From Solibacillus ferritrahens (lineage in GTDB: Bacteria > Bacillota > Bacilli > Bacillales_A > Planococcaceae), in contig NZ_JAXCLE010000014.1 in the NCBI RefSeq assembly GCF_037027585.1, positions 39,202 to 103,201 of the forward strand: a stretch of DNA of 64,000 nt, read 5' to 3'. A model generated the notes under the pieces. It made no database searches, was not told the DNA's origin, and saw nothing but the letters and a program-made list of their open reading frames with translations. Shown piece after piece: positions 1 to 9,109 of the stretch (position 1 is its first letter; the number at the start of each line of letters is the position of its first letter). Position numbers and translations under genes: made by a program.

Positions 1-1067
1 TAATTTTTTCAGTATCATCCACAGTTCCAGCTGCTTTCATTGCCTCAACTAGAATATACAATGAAATATAATGGAATCCTGATTCAGAGCCTGGATCTTT
101 ATCATTTTCGCTACGGTATTTTTCAATGAAGGCTTCTGTACCACCATAACGCGATGTAACTAGTGGTGGTGTCGAAATTACGCCTTCAAGTAAATCATAA
201 CTTCCGCCTAAAACTGCTGCAATCTCATCCAGCTTTGCTTGGTCCATAATAATAAATCCACCTTCGAAACCTAAATCACGTGCTTGCTTTAATACAAGGG
301 CAGTCGGTTGTGAAGGGCCACCGATGAATAAGACATCTGGGTTTTTCGCTAATGCATTGGTCATAATTGTTTGGAAGTCCGTATCCTTACTAAAATCAAT
401 TGACTCATCAAAGACAACTTCCCCACCATTTGCTTCCCACACTGGGCGTAATGAGTCTGCCCAATCCTTACCGTACTGAGTTGCTGTTGGTAAGAATGCT
501 ATTTTCTTTCCGAAACGCTCCATTTCGTATTTTGTAAATGGCTCAATATATCTGTCATAGCGAGGTGGAATACGAACAGTCATTTTATTTCCTGTTTCGG
601 TAACACCTGGCTCACTCGTATAAGCCATAACAATAAAATCTTCCATTTCATTAAACACTTGCATTGCATATACACCGCCACTATGTGGTGTATAAATAAA
701 CTTAGTATCTTGTTCCTGTACTAATCTTTTCGCATTCGCTGCGGCTTCATTCGGTAAATATTTGTCATCTAAAGTCGATAAGTTAATCGTATACTTCTGA
801 CCATCCACTTCAAATCCACCACTATCATTAATTTCTTCCGCAGCCATTCTTAATCCTTTTAACGTTTCTTCGCCATAAAATGCTGCTGGACCACTTAAAG
901 GACCGGTATAGCCGATTGTAAGCTCTTCTACTTTACTGCCCTCTGTACTGACTGGTGCTTTTTCTTCATCATTTTTTGTTTCTTTCCCATCTTCAGAACA
1001 AGCAACTAGTACTATAGCCAAAATAAAAAGCAAACTAAGAAATAATCCCCTCTTGAATGTGTTCATG
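1..1067 (-). CDS. branched-chain amino acid-type ABC transporter substrate-binding lipoprotein (partial, 3' end beyond window)
   Basis: Read directly on the minus strand from ATG at 1067 and open to the window edge (355 codons). The N-terminus is a hydrophobic signal ending in a lipobox (Leu-Val-Ala-Cys, about residues 20-23), followed by a short acidic linker and then the periplasmic-binding-fold opening TIGYTGPLSGPAAFYGEE, typical of LivJ/LivK/amide-binding proteins. The protein would sit lipid-anchored outside the membrane and hand ligand to LivH/LivM. It is the last visible gene of the Liv cluster, 81 bp after livF. Family ligands include branched-chain amino acids, amides and aromatic or alicyclic acids; the catabolic neighbours favour an organic acid (inference). 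Confidence 0.9.
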
Positions 1068-1148
1068 TTTATCTCCTTTGTTTTTTATATTTTTAGTGCG
1101 ACAATACATTTTTTGTTCCATTTCCTCACCTTTACTACATTCCCATGG

Positions 1149-1865
1149 CTATGCACCAATATAAGCTTTGCGAATATCATCATTATTAAATAGTTCTTTA
1201 CTATTCCCTTGAAGAACCAATATGCCGTTCTCTATTACGTAGCCACGGTTAGCAATTTTCAGTGCAGCGTTGGCATTTTGTTCAGCAAGTAACACGGTCG
1301 TTCCATTTCTATTAATCGACTGTATGACAGAAAACATTTGCTCGACTATTAACGGAGCAAGCCCTATGGAAGGTTCATCGAGCATAATTAGTTTTGGCTT
1401 TGCCATTAAAGCTCTACCAATCGCCAACATTTGCTGCTGTCCTCCACTTAAGGAACCAGCTGCATCATCTTTTTTCTCTTTTAAAATTGGGAATAAATCA
1501 TAAGTTTCTTCCAAAGACTGTTTTAATTGTGCTTTTTTCCGTCGATGGACAAAGCCACCCATCATTAAATTTTCCTGAACAGACATCTCAGAAAACAGCT
1601 TTTTTCCTTCGGCACATTGAACAATACCGGTCTTTACGATCCGATCAGGGGCAGCTCCGCTTATACTGTTTCCATTAAACTGAATGTCACCTGAAGCCAT
1701 TTTGTTCAAGCCGCTAATTGTTTTAAATAGCGTGCTTTTCCCTGCCCCATTCGCGCCCAGTAATACAACTAACTCGCCCTCATGCACTTCTAAATTAATG
1801 TTTTTTAATGCTTCAAAACCACCAAACTTTATCGTTACATCAGATAACTTCAGCAGATGATTCAC
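1149..1865 (-). CDS. livF: branched-chain amino acid-type ABC transporter ATP-binding protein LivF
   Basis: A 238-residue ABC ATPase. Walker A GANGAGKST is at residues 37-45, signature LSGGQQ at 139-144 and Walker B LIMLDEPS at 159-166. Length and the motif GLAPLIVEQMF after Walker B are typical of LivF. It pairs with LivG on the cytoplasmic face of the LivH/LivM channel and powers import. The start lies inside the end of livG (26-bp overlap), so translation is probably coupled. Substrate is not readable from an ATPase; the context is a CoA-ester catabolic operon. Confidence 0.95.
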   Translation of the reverse strand: MNHLLKLSDVTIKFGGFEALKNINLEVHEGELVVLLGANGAGKSTLFKTISGLNKMASGDIQFNGNSISGAAPDRIVKTGIVQCAEGKKLFSEMSVQENLMMGGFVHRRKKAQLKQSLEETYDLFPILKEKKDDAAGSLSGGQQQMLAIGRALMAKPKLIMLDEPSIGLAPLIVEQMFSVIQSINRNGTTVLLAEQNANAALKIANRGYVIENGILVLQGNSKELFNNDDIRKAYIGA

Positions 1866-2619
1866 CCCCTAAATAAGCTTCAATTACAGTTGGGTTATTT
1901 TGAATTTCCTCTGGCGTACCTTGTGCTATTTTCGCACCATGGTTTAACACCATAATATTATCTGCGAGTCCCATAATCATCTGCATCTTATGTTCAATCG
2001 TACACACAGTAATGCCACTATCAACGATTTTCTTCATTAGTTCTGCCAAGCCTTCTGTTTCACCAGGATTAATTCCTGCTGCAGGCTCATCAAGAAAAAT
2101 AACTTTTGGACCCGTTGCAAGCGCAAGTGCAATGGCCACACGTTTTTTTGACTCCTGTGAAATTGTCGATACAGGACTATTAGCTAAATTTGCTAAGCCT
2201 ACGAAATCCAGTACTTCAATTGCTCTTTCAAATGCTTCCTTTTCCTCACGCTTTTCTCTTTTCGTCCGAAGAATAGCGTCAAACAGCTTCGATTTAGTAC
2301 GTAAGCGATAGCCTACTATAATATTGTCAATGACTGACGACGTATCAAATAGATGCGTAGTTTGGAAAGTACGGGCAATACCTAATCTCGCTACAATATG
2401 TGGCGGTGTTTTAGTAATATCCTTCCCTTCAAACGTAATTGACCCGGATGTTGGTCGATGGAAGCCACTAATCAAATTAAAAAAGGTCGATTTACCGGCT
2501 CCATTTGGTCCGATAATTGCAGTAATTTTTCCTTTTTCAATCTCAAAATCAACTTCATCCACTGCAGTTAAACCACCAAATTTTTTCGTGAGGCCTTCTA
2601 GTTTAATAAATGTCATCAT
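1840..2619 (-). CDS. livG: branched-chain amino acid-type ABC transporter ATP-binding protein LivG, with atypical signature motif
   Basis: A 259-residue ABC ATPase of LivG type: Walker A GPNGAGKST at 37-45, Q-loop region ARTFQTTHLF at about 82-91, Walker B VIFLDEPA at 173-180 followed by AGINPGE, and a C-terminal LivG tail (PEEIQNNPTVIEAYLG). The stretch where LSxGQ/R is expected reads ISQESKKR (153-160), without the usual glycine. The stop/start with livM shares one base, and livF starts inside this gene. The signature departure may be a subfamily trait rather than a defect, since the rest of the protein is intact. Confidence 0.94.
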   Translation of the reverse strand: MMTFIKLEGLTKKFGGLTAVDEVDFEIEKGKITAIIGPNGAGKSTFFNLISGFHRPTSGSITFEGKDITKTPPHIVARLGIARTFQTTHLFDTSSVIDNIIVGYRLRTKSKLFDAILRTKREKREEKEAFERAIEVLDFVGLANLANSPVSTISQESKKRVAIALALATGPKVIFLDEPAAGINPGETEGLAELMKKIVDSGITVCTIEHKMQMIMGLADNIMVLNHGAKIAQGTPEEIQNNPTVIEAYLGGESSAEVI

Positions 2620-3638
2620 TAAACCTCCCTACTTTTCATATCCTTTGTTTCACTATTCGTTGTATATGACCTGTTGCTCTCTTTTTTCCTAGTCTGGAAA
2701 TATCCCCTTAAGGACTGAATAGCCCCTACGATCCCTCTAGGGTAGAAAATAACGATTAATGTTAATATTGGTCCAAAAATTAACATCTTATGTTCTTGGA
2801 AACTTTGTAAATATTGCTCCAGCCATATAAACAGCAGCGTCCCTATAATCGGTCCCGCAAGTGTCCCAATCCCACCAACGATTAAATACATCAAAAATGT
2901 AAATACCATTGTAGTCCCTGCAATTTCAGGTCCAATAAATCGAACAAGTGAAGCGTATAATCCACCTGCCAGTCCTGCAAAAGATACCGAAATGACAAAA
3001 GATACTAGTTTATTTATTTTTGTATTAATTCCTAGAGTTTGTGCTAGCTCCTCACTATTACGAATCGCATTATACGTTCTTCCAGTTAAAGAATAAACAA
3101 TTCTTACAGTGACAAAGATAGAAAGGAGAAGAAACAATAACACTAAATAATACATGGCGATCGGTGATTCGAATTTAATGGGACCAATTGCATTTGGGAT
3201 TGGTATGCCAATTAATCCCCTTACGCCACCCGTTAAACCTTCCCATTTATAAATTAATAAATAGATTAAATAACCTGCTATTAACGTATAGATGGCAAAG
3301 AAGTGCTCTTTCGTTCGAAGAGCAATGATGCCTAAAGCAAAACCAATTCCCATTGTAATAAGAACAGCTAATAATAATGCCAACCAAAAATTAAGACCCG
3401 CTTTAGTAGTTAAAACCCCTACAGAATAGGCTCCAATGGCAAAAAAACCTGCGTGTGCCAAGGAGAGCTGCCCCGTATAACCAGCTAAAATGTTCATTCC
3501 ATAGATGGCGATAATATAAATAAAGGCGAGCGTCATAATATATAAAACATATTTATTATCTGAAAAGGCCAGAGGAAAAAGAAGGGATAAAATGAGTACT
3601 GCGATAATTCCATTTCGTTTATTCAGTACTTTACTCAT
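2619..3638 (-). CDS. livM: branched-chain amino acid-type ABC transporter permease LivM
   Basis: A 339-residue hydrophobic protein with about eight to ten membrane segments, beginning with a positively charged MSKVLNKRNG. The LivM hallmarks GYTGQLSLAHAGFFAIGAY (about 53-71) and, in the second half, SFAGLAGGLYASL and IVGGIGTLAGPIIG are visible; the latter region holds the EAA-like loop that contacts the ATPases. It ends in a basic, Ser/Thr/Lys-rich tail of about 35 residues. It shares one base with livG and one with livH, so the four genes are tightly coupled. Confidence 0.95.
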   Translation of the reverse strand: MSKVLNKRNGIIAVLILSLLFPLAFSDNKYVLYIMTLAFIYIIAIYGMNILAGYTGQLSLAHAGFFAIGAYSVGVLTTKAGLNFWLALLLAVLITMGIGFALGIIALRTKEHFFAIYTLIAGYLIYLLIYKWEGLTGGVRGLIGIPIPNAIGPIKFESPIAMYYLVLLFLLLSIFVTVRIVYSLTGRTYNAIRNSEELAQTLGINTKINKLVSFVISVSFAGLAGGLYASLVRFIGPEIAGTTMVFTFLMYLIVGGIGTLAGPIIGTLLFIWLEQYLQSFQEHKMLIFGPILTLIVIFYPRGIVGAIQSLRGYFQTRKKESNRSYTTNSETKDMKSREV

Positions 3639-4501
3639 TAATAAACCCCCTTCGCAAACAGACCTTTAGGGCGCACCGTCATAATAATTATTAGTAGTAA
3701 AAAGGCTATCATATCCTTGTAATCATTCGAAATATACGTAGCTCCCAAGCTCTCTGTAATACCAAGGATTAATCCACCAATGATAGCGCCTGGAACGCTA
3801 CCCATCCCTCCTATAATAACGACGACAAATGCTTTCAAAATAACAATATGTCCCATGGCCGGGAATACAAGATTAATCGGAGAAGAAATAGATGCCGCAA
3901 TTGCAGCTAATGCTCCTGAGATAGCAAATGTCATCATCGCAACTGCATTCGCATTGATCCCTACTAAAAAGGCTCCTTCACGATTTTGCGCCATCGCAAT
4001 AATCGACGCTCCAATCATTGTTTTCTTTAAAAAAAGCTGCAATAAAATCACCACAACGACCGCCACTACAATAACCAAAATTCTTTGATACGATGTCGCT
4101 ATGCCAAAAATTGTAACAGAGTCACCATATGGGGTAATCATTCTTTGGTAGTCGTTGCCCCATATAAGACTAACAAGTGCATCGAAAAACAATACCATAC
4201 CAATGGCTGCTATTTTGTCATGAATAGCAGGAGCATTCCTTAATGGATTAAAAACCAATCGTTCCATTAAAATCGCTATTAATGCAACGCTAATCATAGA
4301 GATGATGATAGCTACAAAATAATGGACGCCTAGCCCTTTCATTGCCATTAAAGTGAGATACCCACCAATTAAGTACAGCGCTCCATGGGCAAAATTTGGA
4401 ACATGTAAAATACCAAATACGAGAGTAAGTCCAATCGCAACAAGAATGTAAACGCTTCCAAGGGTGAGTCCATTAAACAATTGCTGCAGTAATAATTCCA
4501 T
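3638..4501 (-). CDS. livH: branched-chain amino acid-type ABC transporter permease LivH
   Basis: A 287-residue integral membrane protein of the LivH family. It starts MELLLQQLFNGLTLGSVYIL, continues GLTLVFGILHVPNFAHGALY, and has the ATPase-contact loop VIIGGMGSVPGAIIGG near residues 225-240. About eight membrane segments can be drawn. With LivM it forms the translocation channel. The gene is 41 bp downstream of the thioesterase gene and overlaps livM by one base; it is the first gene of the transporter part of the operon. Confidence 0.95.
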   Translation of the reverse strand: MELLLQQLFNGLTLGSVYILVAIGLTLVFGILHVPNFAHGALYLIGGYLTLMAMKGLGVHYFVAIIISMISVALIAILMERLVFNPLRNAPAIHDKIAAIGMVLFFDALVSLIWGNDYQRMITPYGDSVTIFGIATSYQRILVIVVAVVVVILLQLFLKKTMIGASIIAMAQNREGAFLVGINANAVAMMTFAISGALAAIAASISSPINLVFPAMGHIVILKAFVVVIIGGMGSVPGAIIGGLILGITESLGATYISNDYKDMIAFLLLIIIMTVRPKGLFAKGVY

Positions 4502-4542
4502 ATTTATCCCCCTTCGTATTGTAAGATGAAATTTGGCTTACT

Positions 4543-4959
4543 CTAACGTGTGGTAATTAAATATTCTTCAAGGGCCTTCCTTAATTCCATTGGTATTTCA
4601 ATTGAATGCTGATCTTGAAAGTTATAACAAACAATAACTGAACTTCCATTTGCTATAAGAGCACCAGTATGTGCATCTTTAATTTCATGTTCAAGTGTAT
4701 AGCTTTTTGTTCCGATATTTGATACGCCTGTTGATACTCTCAGTATTTGACTTGCATATGATTGCTTAATGAAGTTACTTTCAAGACGCGCAACGATAAA
4801 ATTAAAACTCTTTCGATCCTTCCCGCTAAAATTAATCGCTTCAAAAAATTTAGTACGTGCTTCTTCATAATAGAGAAAATAACTCGTATTACTTACATGA
4901 CCTCCAGCATCCGTCTCACAATACCGTACATAAATATCAACTTCCGGGATAGTTTTCAT
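4543..4959 (-). CDS. acyl-CoA thioesterase, hot-dog fold (4-hydroxybenzoyl-CoA thioesterase / YbgC-FadM type)
   Basis: A 138-residue single-domain hot-dog protein. The segment VRYCETDAGGHVSNTSYFLY (11-30) followed by YEEART is the family signature; Asp17 occupies the catalytic aspartate position. It would hydrolyse acyl-CoA to free acid and CoA in the cytoplasm, perhaps relieving CoA sequestration when the pathway overruns (inference). AAGGAG precedes the ATG. It lies between the thiolase (48 bp) and the Liv transporter genes, in the same direction, and is therefore likely in the same operon. Confidence 0.88.
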   Translation of the reverse strand: MKTIPEVDIYVRYCETDAGGHVSNTSYFLYYEEARTKFFEAINFSGKDRKSFNFIVARLESNFIKQSYASQILRVSTGVSNIGTKSYTLEHEIKDAHTGALIANGSSVIVCYNFQDQHSIEIPMELRKALEEYLITTR

Positions 4960-5007
4960 ATATTTTCTTCTCCTTCATATATGACCTTAATTTTGGGGAA
5001 AAATTGA

Positions 5008-6177
5008 CTACCCCTCTCGTTCAATGATCGTCGCAATTCCTTGCCCGCCACCGATACATGCAGTAATGAGTGCATATCTTCCGCCTGACCGCTTTAATTC
5101 GTAAATTGCTTTTGTCATTAAAATAGCACCCGTGGCACCTAGAGGATGTCCATGTGCAATTGCCCCACCGTTAACATTTACTTTTTGCGCGTCCATGTTT
5201 AGTTCCTTATCACAAGCAAGAACTTGTGAAGCAAACGCTTCGTTTATTTCTATTAAATCCATATCCTCTAAAGCTAAGCCAGCCTTCTCTAATACTTTTT
5301 TTGTTGCAGGTACTGGTCCGATTCCCATAATATTTGGGTCAACCCCGGCAACTGCCTGTGCTCGAACGACTGCTAAAGGAGTTATTCCTAACTGATTTGC
5401 TTTTTCACGAGACATTATAACAACGACTGAAGCAGCATCATTTAAACCTGAACTACTACCTGCAGTAACAGTACCACCATTCAAAAATACTGCCGGTAAT
5501 TTTTCTAATCCTTCTTTGGTCGTTTCTGGACGAGGATGTTCATCCACTTTAAACTCAATTGGTTCACCTTTTCGAGTAGGTATATAAATCGGTACAATTT
5601 GCTCTTCAAAACGGCCTTCTTCCATAGCTCTAGCCATCTTTTGTTGGCTTTGTAGAGAAAATGCATCCTGTTCTTCCCTACTAATGTTATATTTCTCAAC
5701 TAAGTTTTCCGCTGTAATCCCCATAGGTGGATCGCCTATTTCTTTTGGAGCTAATTGAGACTTACGGAAGCGAGGGGGCGTTGGACTATAAGCTTTTTCT
5801 GGACGGTCCAGTAAATAAGGAGCACGGCTCATACTCTCTACTCCACCTGCTACAAAAATATCACCGTCGCCTGCCCAGATTGCCTGTGCTGCTAGATTAA
5901 TTGCATTTATACCAGAACCACATTGACGATCTACAGTTAAACCAGGGATTCCTAGGAATAAACCTGTTTGCAAAGCTGTTAATCTAGCAATATTCCCACC
6001 ACCACTTAGTACATTGCCTAAAATAACGTCATCAACCATATCAGCCGTAACATTTGCACGCTTTAGTGCCTCTTTCATCACCTCTGCTCCAAAAACATGA
6101 GCTGGAATAGATGCAAGTGCGCCACCCTGTCGACCGATTGCTGTTCTTACTGCGGAAACAATTACAGCCTCTCTCAC
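5008..6177 (-). CDS. acetyl-CoA C-acyltransferase (thiolase)
   Basis: A 389-residue degradative-type thiolase. The nucleophile Cys86 is in VDRQCGSGINA, the second-half histidine His344 in GGAIAHGHPLGATG, and Cys374 in TACIGGGQG. It catalyses CoA-dependent cleavage of 3-oxoacyl-CoA to acetyl-CoA and a shortened acyl-CoA, the last step of beta-oxidation. Length is normal for the family. It overlaps the MaoC hydratase gene by 4 bp. With the dehydrogenase, hydratase and SDR upstream it completes a beta-oxidation set. Acetoacetyl-CoA thiolase activity cannot be excluded from sequence. Confidence 0.93.
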   Translation of the reverse strand: MREAVIVSAVRTAIGRQGGALASIPAHVFGAEVMKEALKRANVTADMVDDVILGNVLSGGGNIARLTALQTGLFLGIPGLTVDRQCGSGINAINLAAQAIWAGDGDIFVAGGVESMSRAPYLLDRPEKAYSPTPPRFRKSQLAPKEIGDPPMGITAENLVEKYNISREEQDAFSLQSQQKMARAMEEGRFEEQIVPIYIPTRKGEPIEFKVDEHPRPETTKEGLEKLPAVFLNGGTVTAGSSSGLNDAASVVVIMSREKANQLGITPLAVVRAQAVAGVDPNIMGIGPVPATKKVLEKAGLALEDMDLIEINEAFASQVLACDKELNMDAQKVNVNGGAIAHGHPLGATGAILMTKAIYELKRSGGRYALITACIGGGQGIATIIEREG

Positions 6178-6620
6178 ACATTCATCCTCCCTATTGATTC
6201 ATCTGAAAATTCAGAAATCTTATGACGTAAAAATTTTACTGATCCATTCATAACTTCCTTTTGGTGTTGATTGATTGCTGCAACTTCAAACATCATTTCA
6301 CTTGAATTATGGTCCAGTAAAGTTGCCTTTAGTGTAATGCGGTCATCTATAAATACCATGCCTTTAAAGCGGATGGCGAAATCTTGAATAAAACCTTCCT
6401 CAACATAAGGTGTAAATAACTTTGCTAAATTACCCATCGTCCACATTCCATGCGCTATAATGCCTGGTAAACCTGCTTTCTTCGCCTCATCATCAATTGT
6501 ATGAATGGGATTGAAGTCACCAGATGCTCCTGCGTATTTAATCAGGTCAATTCTACTTACCGGTTGCAATTCAATAGTGGATAATGAATCGCCTGGCTGC
6601 AAATCAGCAATATATGTCAA
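6174..6620 (-). CDS. MaoC-type (R)-enoyl-CoA hydratase/dehydratase subunit (HadB-like)
   Basis: A 148-residue hot-dog protein with the hydratase-2 motif YAGASGDFNPIH (29-40); Asp35 and His40 are the expected catalytic pair. The region continues through an overhanging-loop motif GIIAHGMWTMG. Known relatives hydrate trans-2-enoyl-CoA to 3-hydroxyacyl-CoA. It overlaps both neighbours by 4 bp (thiolase and the N-domain-like partner), so it is probably made stoichiometrically with that partner and forms a heteromer like actinobacterial HadAB or ChsH1-ChsH2 (inference). Confidence 0.88.
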   Translation of the reverse strand: MTYIADLQPGDSLSTIELQPVSRIDLIKYAGASGDFNPIHTIDDEAKKAGLPGIIAHGMWTMGNLAKLFTPYVEEGFIQDFAIRFKGMVFIDDRITLKATLLDHNSSEMMFEVAAINQHQKEVMNGSVKFLRHKISEFSDESIGRMNV

Positions 6621-7066
6621 AAGCCCATCCCCTTTCTCACTGCTTCATTAATGATGAGAATACGATCTTCGCTGAAAATTAGGTTTTGATCTATATCTAA
6701 GCCCTCACGACGAATGACTAAAAAGCCCATTCTTCCATTACTCCCAGTTTTCTCATAGTAATCTTTCACTTCTGTATAGCAATATACTTCTTCTCCAACA
6801 AAAATTGGCCGTTCATAATGAAAGATTTGCTCTCCATGAATGAGTCCCTTTGCCGGTAGATTTAAATTTGGAATCGTACCAAAATCAAGTGTAACTGGAA
6901 AGGTAGGTGGCGCAATATTTCGTTGATATCTTGAATTTTTCCCTGCTTCTTCGTCATAATAAATCGGAGCAAGATCATTAATGGCCACTGCAAATTTTTT
7001 AACAGCACCTCGCTCAACTGTATTTTTAATTACAGTTGAGCGTGTTCCAATTGCTTCTTTAAACAC
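6617..7066 (-). CDS. MaoC N-terminal-like / FAS1-like dehydratase partner subunit (HadA-like)
   Basis: A 149-residue hot-dog protein matching the non-catalytic or substrate-binding half of bipartite MaoC hydratases: VKKFAVAINDLAPIYYDEEA near residues 23-42, APPTFPVTLDFG, and an FHYERPIFVGEEVYCYTEV strand near 82-100. It lacks the SGDxNPIH catalytic motif that its partner has. The stop overlaps the start of the partner by 4 bp. Two separate genes for the two halves, rather than one ~280-residue fusion, resemble the actinobacterial arrangement. Confidence 0.82.
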   Translation of the reverse strand: MFKEAIGTRSTVIKNTVERGAVKKFAVAINDLAPIYYDEEAGKNSRYQRNIAPPTFPVTLDFGTIPNLNLPAKGLIHGEQIFHYERPIFVGEEVYCYTEVKDYYEKTGSNGRMGFLVIRREGLDIDQNLIFSEDRILIINEAVRKGMGF

Positions 7067-7082
7067 TTAATCCCTCTTTTCT

Positions 7083-7847
7083 TTAAGTTCTAGGTCCTCC
7101 AGCAACATAAATAATTTGCCCACTTACAAAAGATGATTTTTCATCTGCAAAAAATAAGACTGCATTTGCAATATCTTCTGGTTTTCCGCTTCGTCCAACC
7201 GGAATTGCCTTAGTAGTGAATTCAACAAACTGATCAAAAGGAACGCCCATTCTTTCAGCAGTTGCTTTTGTCATATCTGTTTCAATAAAGCCTGGCGCAA
7301 CAGCATTTACGGTTACACCATATCGACCTAGCTCAATTGCTAGCGTTTTAGTTAATCCTTGTAATCCTGCTTTCGCCGTCGAATAATTCGCCTGTCCGCG
7401 ATTACCTAAAGCAGAAGTGGATGACAAGTTAATAATTCGGCCGTAATTTTGCTTCGTCATATAAGCTTGAGCAGCTCGAGAGGCGTAGAATGCACCTGTT
7501 AAATGAACATTCATAACGGTTAACCAATCTTCATCCGTCATTTTAAATACTAAATTATCTCGAATAACTCCCGCATTGTTTACTAAAATATCAATCGAAC
7601 CGAACATTTCATAGACTTCTTTCATCGCCAATTCAATGTCTTCACGATTAGCTACACTTCCGACTTTTGTATAAACTGAATAACCCGCTTCTCTTAATTC
7701 ACTAGCTGCATCTTCTAACGCTTCTTCATTAACATCAATAATTGCGACATTAGCCCCTTCTTGTGCGAATTGCTCTACGATCGCTCTACCAATTCCTCTG
7801 CTGCCACCTGTTACAAATGCTGTTTTTCCTTCAAATCTTTGTCCCAC
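7083..7847 (-). CDS. short-chain dehydrogenase/reductase, FabG/3-hydroxyacyl-CoA dehydrogenase type
   Basis: A classical SDR: cofactor motif TGGSRGIGRA, NNAGV, Ser in NLSSTSA and the YxxxK pair in YSTAKAG. It would oxidise 3-hydroxyacyl-CoA to 3-oxoacyl-CoA (or the reverse) with NAD(P). The GTG at 7847 is preferred because AGAAGGA lies 6 bases before it and the protein then begins MGQRFEGKTAFV, as in other FabG-like enzymes. An in-frame ATG at 7886 has no ribosome site and would add 13 residues. The gene lies between the hydratase pair and the acyl-CoA dehydrogenase, fitting step three of beta-oxidation. Confidence 0.9.
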   Translation of the reverse strand: MGQRFEGKTAFVTGGSRGIGRAIVEQFAQEGANVAIIDVNEEALEDAASELREAGYSVYTKVGSVANREDIELAMKEVYEMFGSIDILVNNAGVIRDNLVFKMTDEDWLTVMNVHLTGAFYASRAAQAYMTKQNYGRIINLSSTSALGNRGQANYSTAKAGLQGLTKTLAIELGRYGVTVNAVAPGFIETDMTKATAERMGVPFDQFVEFTTKAIPVGRSGKPEDIANAVLFFADEKSSFVSGQIIYVAGGPRT

Positions 7848-7901
7848 CACTATTCCTTCTTTCTCTAAAAAATTTTTTGATTTCATCGCTCATTAATAGA
7901 G

Positions 7902-9077
7902 TTAAACATATTGCCCAATCTTAACGTTACCTTTTAAGAGATTTCTTGAAATGATCATACGTTGTATTTCGTCAGTACCATCATAAATTCTCCAAAGTCT
8001 TGCTTCACGATACCATCGTTCAATCGGTAACTCTCTTGTATAGCCCATCCCACCATGAATTTGGAGTACTCGGTCTACTACTCTATTGCCCATATTGGCA
8101 CCATATAATTTAGCCATTGATGCTAAATGGCGATTATCTTCTCCTTGATCGAGGGTAAAGGCTGCATTAAGCACAAGCCATCTTGCTGCTTCAATTTCAA
8201 CTGCTGAATCTGCAATCGGCCACTGGATCGCTTGATTATCTGCAATTGGTTTTCCAAATGTTTTGCGCTCCTTCGAGTAATCGATGGCCATTTGCAGTAG
8301 TCGTTCCGCCATTCCAACTGCACGAGCACCTACAACCCATCGTGCAAAGCCAATCCATTCTAATCCCAATTTATAACCACCGTTAATCTCACCTAAAATA
8401 TTTTCTTCTGGAACACGCACATTATCAAAGACTAAACCAGCCGGTCCCCATTCACCCATAGTGTCGATATACTCTGATTTCCAGCCCATATCACGGTCTA
8501 CGATGAAGCAAGTTACCCCATCTCTACCAGTTTTTTTATGGAGCTCTCTATCAGTTATCGCAATGACCATTACAAAATCCGCTTCATTGCCACCTGTAAT
8601 AAAAGTTTTCTCTCCATTTAATATCCACTCACTGCCATCTTTCACTGCAGTCATTTTAATGTTTCTTGTGTCGGACCCTGCATCCGGCTCTGTCATAGCA
8701 AAGCACGATTTTTTGTCACCATTTATCGTAGGAATTAAGTACTTTTCCTTTTGGTAGTCGTTTCCATAATAAAGAATATTGTCTGCTGAACCGCCAAAAC
8801 TAAAAGGTACAAATGTTTTCGAAATCTCCATTAAAACGAGCGCCATCATCATTTGGCCAAGGTCAGCACCACCATACTCTTCTGGCGTGTTAATACCCCA
8901 AAATCCAAATTCTTTCGCCTTTAAGCGTAGCTCTTTTAATTTTTCATTTGAGATACCCGGTTTCCCTTCACGCTCGTTTTTCAGCACTTCATTTTCAAGA
9001 GGAATTAATTCCTCTTTCACAAATTTGCGGATTGTTTCCTGCACCATTTTTTGTTCATCAGTTAAACGTAAATACAT
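7902..9077 (-). CDS. acyl-CoA dehydrogenase
   Basis: A 391-residue FAD flavoenzyme of the acyl-CoA dehydrogenase family. Visible are CFAMTEPDAGSDTRNIKMTA (FAD/substrate region), GEKTFITGG, a helical C-domain with RKTFGKPIADNQAIQW, IHGGMGYTRELPIERWYR and the terminal DGTDEIQRMIISR. It would introduce the alpha-beta double bond, passing electrons to ETF. The fragment YDGTDEIQ follows the usual family C-terminus, and residue-level assignment of the catalytic base is uncertain. It lies between the ligase and SDR genes, in operon order. Confidence 0.93.
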   Translation of the reverse strand: MYLRLTDEQKMVQETIRKFVKEELIPLENEVLKNEREGKPGISNEKLKELRLKAKEFGFWGINTPEEYGGADLGQMMMALVLMEISKTFVPFSFGGSADNILYYGNDYQKEKYLIPTINGDKKSCFAMTEPDAGSDTRNIKMTAVKDGSEWILNGEKTFITGGNEADFVMVIAITDRELHKKTGRDGVTCFIVDRDMGWKSEYIDTMGEWGPAGLVFDNVRVPEENILGEINGGYKLGLEWIGFARWVVGARAVGMAERLLQMAIDYSKERKTFGKPIADNQAIQWPIADSAVEIEAARWLVLNAAFTLDQGEDNRHLASMAKLYGANMGNRVVDRVLQIHGGMGYTRELPIERWYREARLWRIYDGTDEIQRMIISRNLLKGNVKIGQYV

Positions 9078-9109
9078 CTAGACACACTTCCGTTTCCATT
9101 AGATTTATA

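Noticed and set aside
5132..5395. Open frame on the strand opposite the thiolase
   Set aside because: Shadow of the thiolase codon pattern; no ribosome site and no recognisable protein.
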